This document shows, piece by piece, positions 63,128 to 64,000 of a stretch of DNA of 64,000 nt. The first letter of the stretch is position 1. Every line of letters starts with the position of its first letter. The notes beneath the pieces are model-generated. The model worked only from the letters and a program-made list of their open reading frames with translations. It had not been told where the DNA came from and made no database searches. Where the stretch lies: contig CAXXGE010000021.1 in the NCBI GenBank assembly GCA_963677915.2, positions 1 through 64,000 on the forward strand. The letters are read 5' to 3'. The translations under genes were made by a program, and so were the position numbers. This DNA is from G963677915 sp963677915 (GTDB lineage: Bacteria > Bacillota > Clostridia > Lachnospirales > Vallitaleaceae).

Positions 63128-64000
63128 ATGAAATTAGCCATATGTACGGATGTTTACGCTGACCTGTCGTTTCCAGCTATGCTGGACAAGGTTAAATCAT
63201 TAGGTGTTGATGCCGTTGAAATGACTGCAGGTGGTTGGGGTGCCCGTAAGCACGTCAACACAAAAGAGCTGCTTGCAGACGAAGGTAAATTAGCTGAGTT
63301 CCAATCAGAACTCTACAAGCGCGGCATGCGCATCTCCGCGTTGAACACTTCCTGCAACCCTACTTGGCCATCAGAGACTGGCAAACAGTATGCTGAAAGC
63401 ATGTATGATGCTGCTACGTTGGCTGGAAAACTGGGCGTCAAGAAGATCGTAGCTATGGCTGGTTTGCCGGCGGGGTGCGCCTGGAGACACGACACCCAAC
63501 TGGATTACTTCTACTATTTCCTGGCCGGATTTCATGAAACCGGCATATGAATACCAATGGGAAGTCACCATTGAATTCTGGAAAGATTATGTTGAACACT
63601 GCAAAAAGTGCGGCGTTGAGCAAATCGCGATCGAAGAATTCCCTGGCACGATGGTTTGGAGTGCATCCACGCTTCTCAAGTTGCGTGATGCAGTCGATCC
63701 TATGATCGGCATTAACCTCGATCCTTCTCATATGATCGCACTGGGTGCAGACCCAATAGCGGCAGCACGTGCTTTGAAAGGATGCATCTATCATGTACAT
63801 GGCAAAGACGCTCGCATAGAGCGCCGCATTGCTGACGTAGACGGTATCTTGGAGCCACGTCCTGTTGAAGAATCTGCAGACCGCACATGGAACTATGTTG
63901 CAGTAGGATGCGGCAAGGGCTTGCAGTGGTGGAAGGAATTCTTCTCGGTCGTTCACATGATGGGCTATAACGATGATGTATCACTGGAGATGGAAGACCT
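63128..64000 (+). pseudogene. TIM-barrel sugar isomerase/epimerase, frame change, runs off the right edge
   Basis: From ATG 63128 (AGGAGAGAG upstream) the AP-endonuclease-2 fold begins MKLAICTDVYADLSFPAML, then ALNTSCNPTWPS, up to MAGLPAG. Near 63475, after a run of four G, skipping one base continues with APGDTTPNWITS, then PDFMKPAYEYQWEV, IAIEEFPGTMVWS, INLDPSHMIALGADP and YHVHGKDARIE, all family-like and open to the window end. The metal ligands (Glu, Asp-His, His) appear preserved. As the last visible gene of the second ABC operon it probably handles the imported polyol or its keto form; error versus true frameshift is undecided. Confidence 0.78.

Noticed and set aside
1..64000. tRNA, rRNA genes, replication origin or prophage
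   Set aside because: No cloverleaf, rRNA core or DnaA-box cluster was recognised, and no phage structural or integrase gene is present.

Overview
The window looks like a chromosomal segment of a Bacillota bacterium, most likely a clostridium-like fermenter. The grounds are strong AGGAGG ribosome sites, TTGACA/TATAAT promoters with 17-bp spacers, lipoprotein-type solute-binding proteins, YesM/YesN-type two-component proteins, a ykoFEDC-type thiamine-precursor importer behind a TPP riboswitch, and LacI/GntR control of small sugar operons. The genus cannot be named from what is visible. No rRNA, tRNA or CRISPR array was seen.

Left part (1-27 kb) is a chain of compact catabolic operons. It opens with a fructose-type PTS (IIBC and IIA, minus strand) whose RpiR regulator was cut by an IS605-family tnpB element. 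Next comes a yiaK/yiaL-like sugar-acid operon with a TRAP transporter and a LacI regulator (4.0-9.6 kb), then a second TRAP operon with a FadR-type GntR regulator, an IlvD/Edd dehydratase and a GntP permease (9.6-16.7 kb). A CbiMQO-type cobalt/nickel ECF transporter, an aldo/keto reductase, the TPP-riboswitch ykoFEDC operon, two tandem FCD-type GntR regulators and a PEP-carboxykinase-like gene follow.

Middle part (27-41 kb) is an eroded accessory region. It holds broken oxidoreductase and isomerase genes, an IS3-type end, a BCCT transporter bracketed by two copies of the same hairpin, a tnpB/IS66 chimera, a frameshifted and an intact AAA_14/DUF4143 ATPase, a glycosyltransferase, a broken UDP-galactopyranose mutase, an aldo/keto reductase collapsed to its two ends, a YczE-like membrane protein and an orphan sugar-binding lipoprotein.

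Right part (41-64 kb) centres on inositol or related polyol use. It has two different iolG-type dehydrogenases, iolE, a hydroxypyruvate-isomerase-like protein, two complete sugar ABC transporters, two paralogous LacI regulators and a three-component sensor (YesN response regulator, YesM kinase, membrane-anchored sugar-binding protein) resembling the clostridial XylFII-LytS-YesN system. A metallophosphoesterase, TudS/DUF1722 and LacI mini-operon and an orphan RelB-type antitoxin sit between them. Many frame disruptions are repaired by skipping one base, several beside homopolymers, so some may be sequence errors; others, with internal deletions or nonsense codons, are genuine decay.
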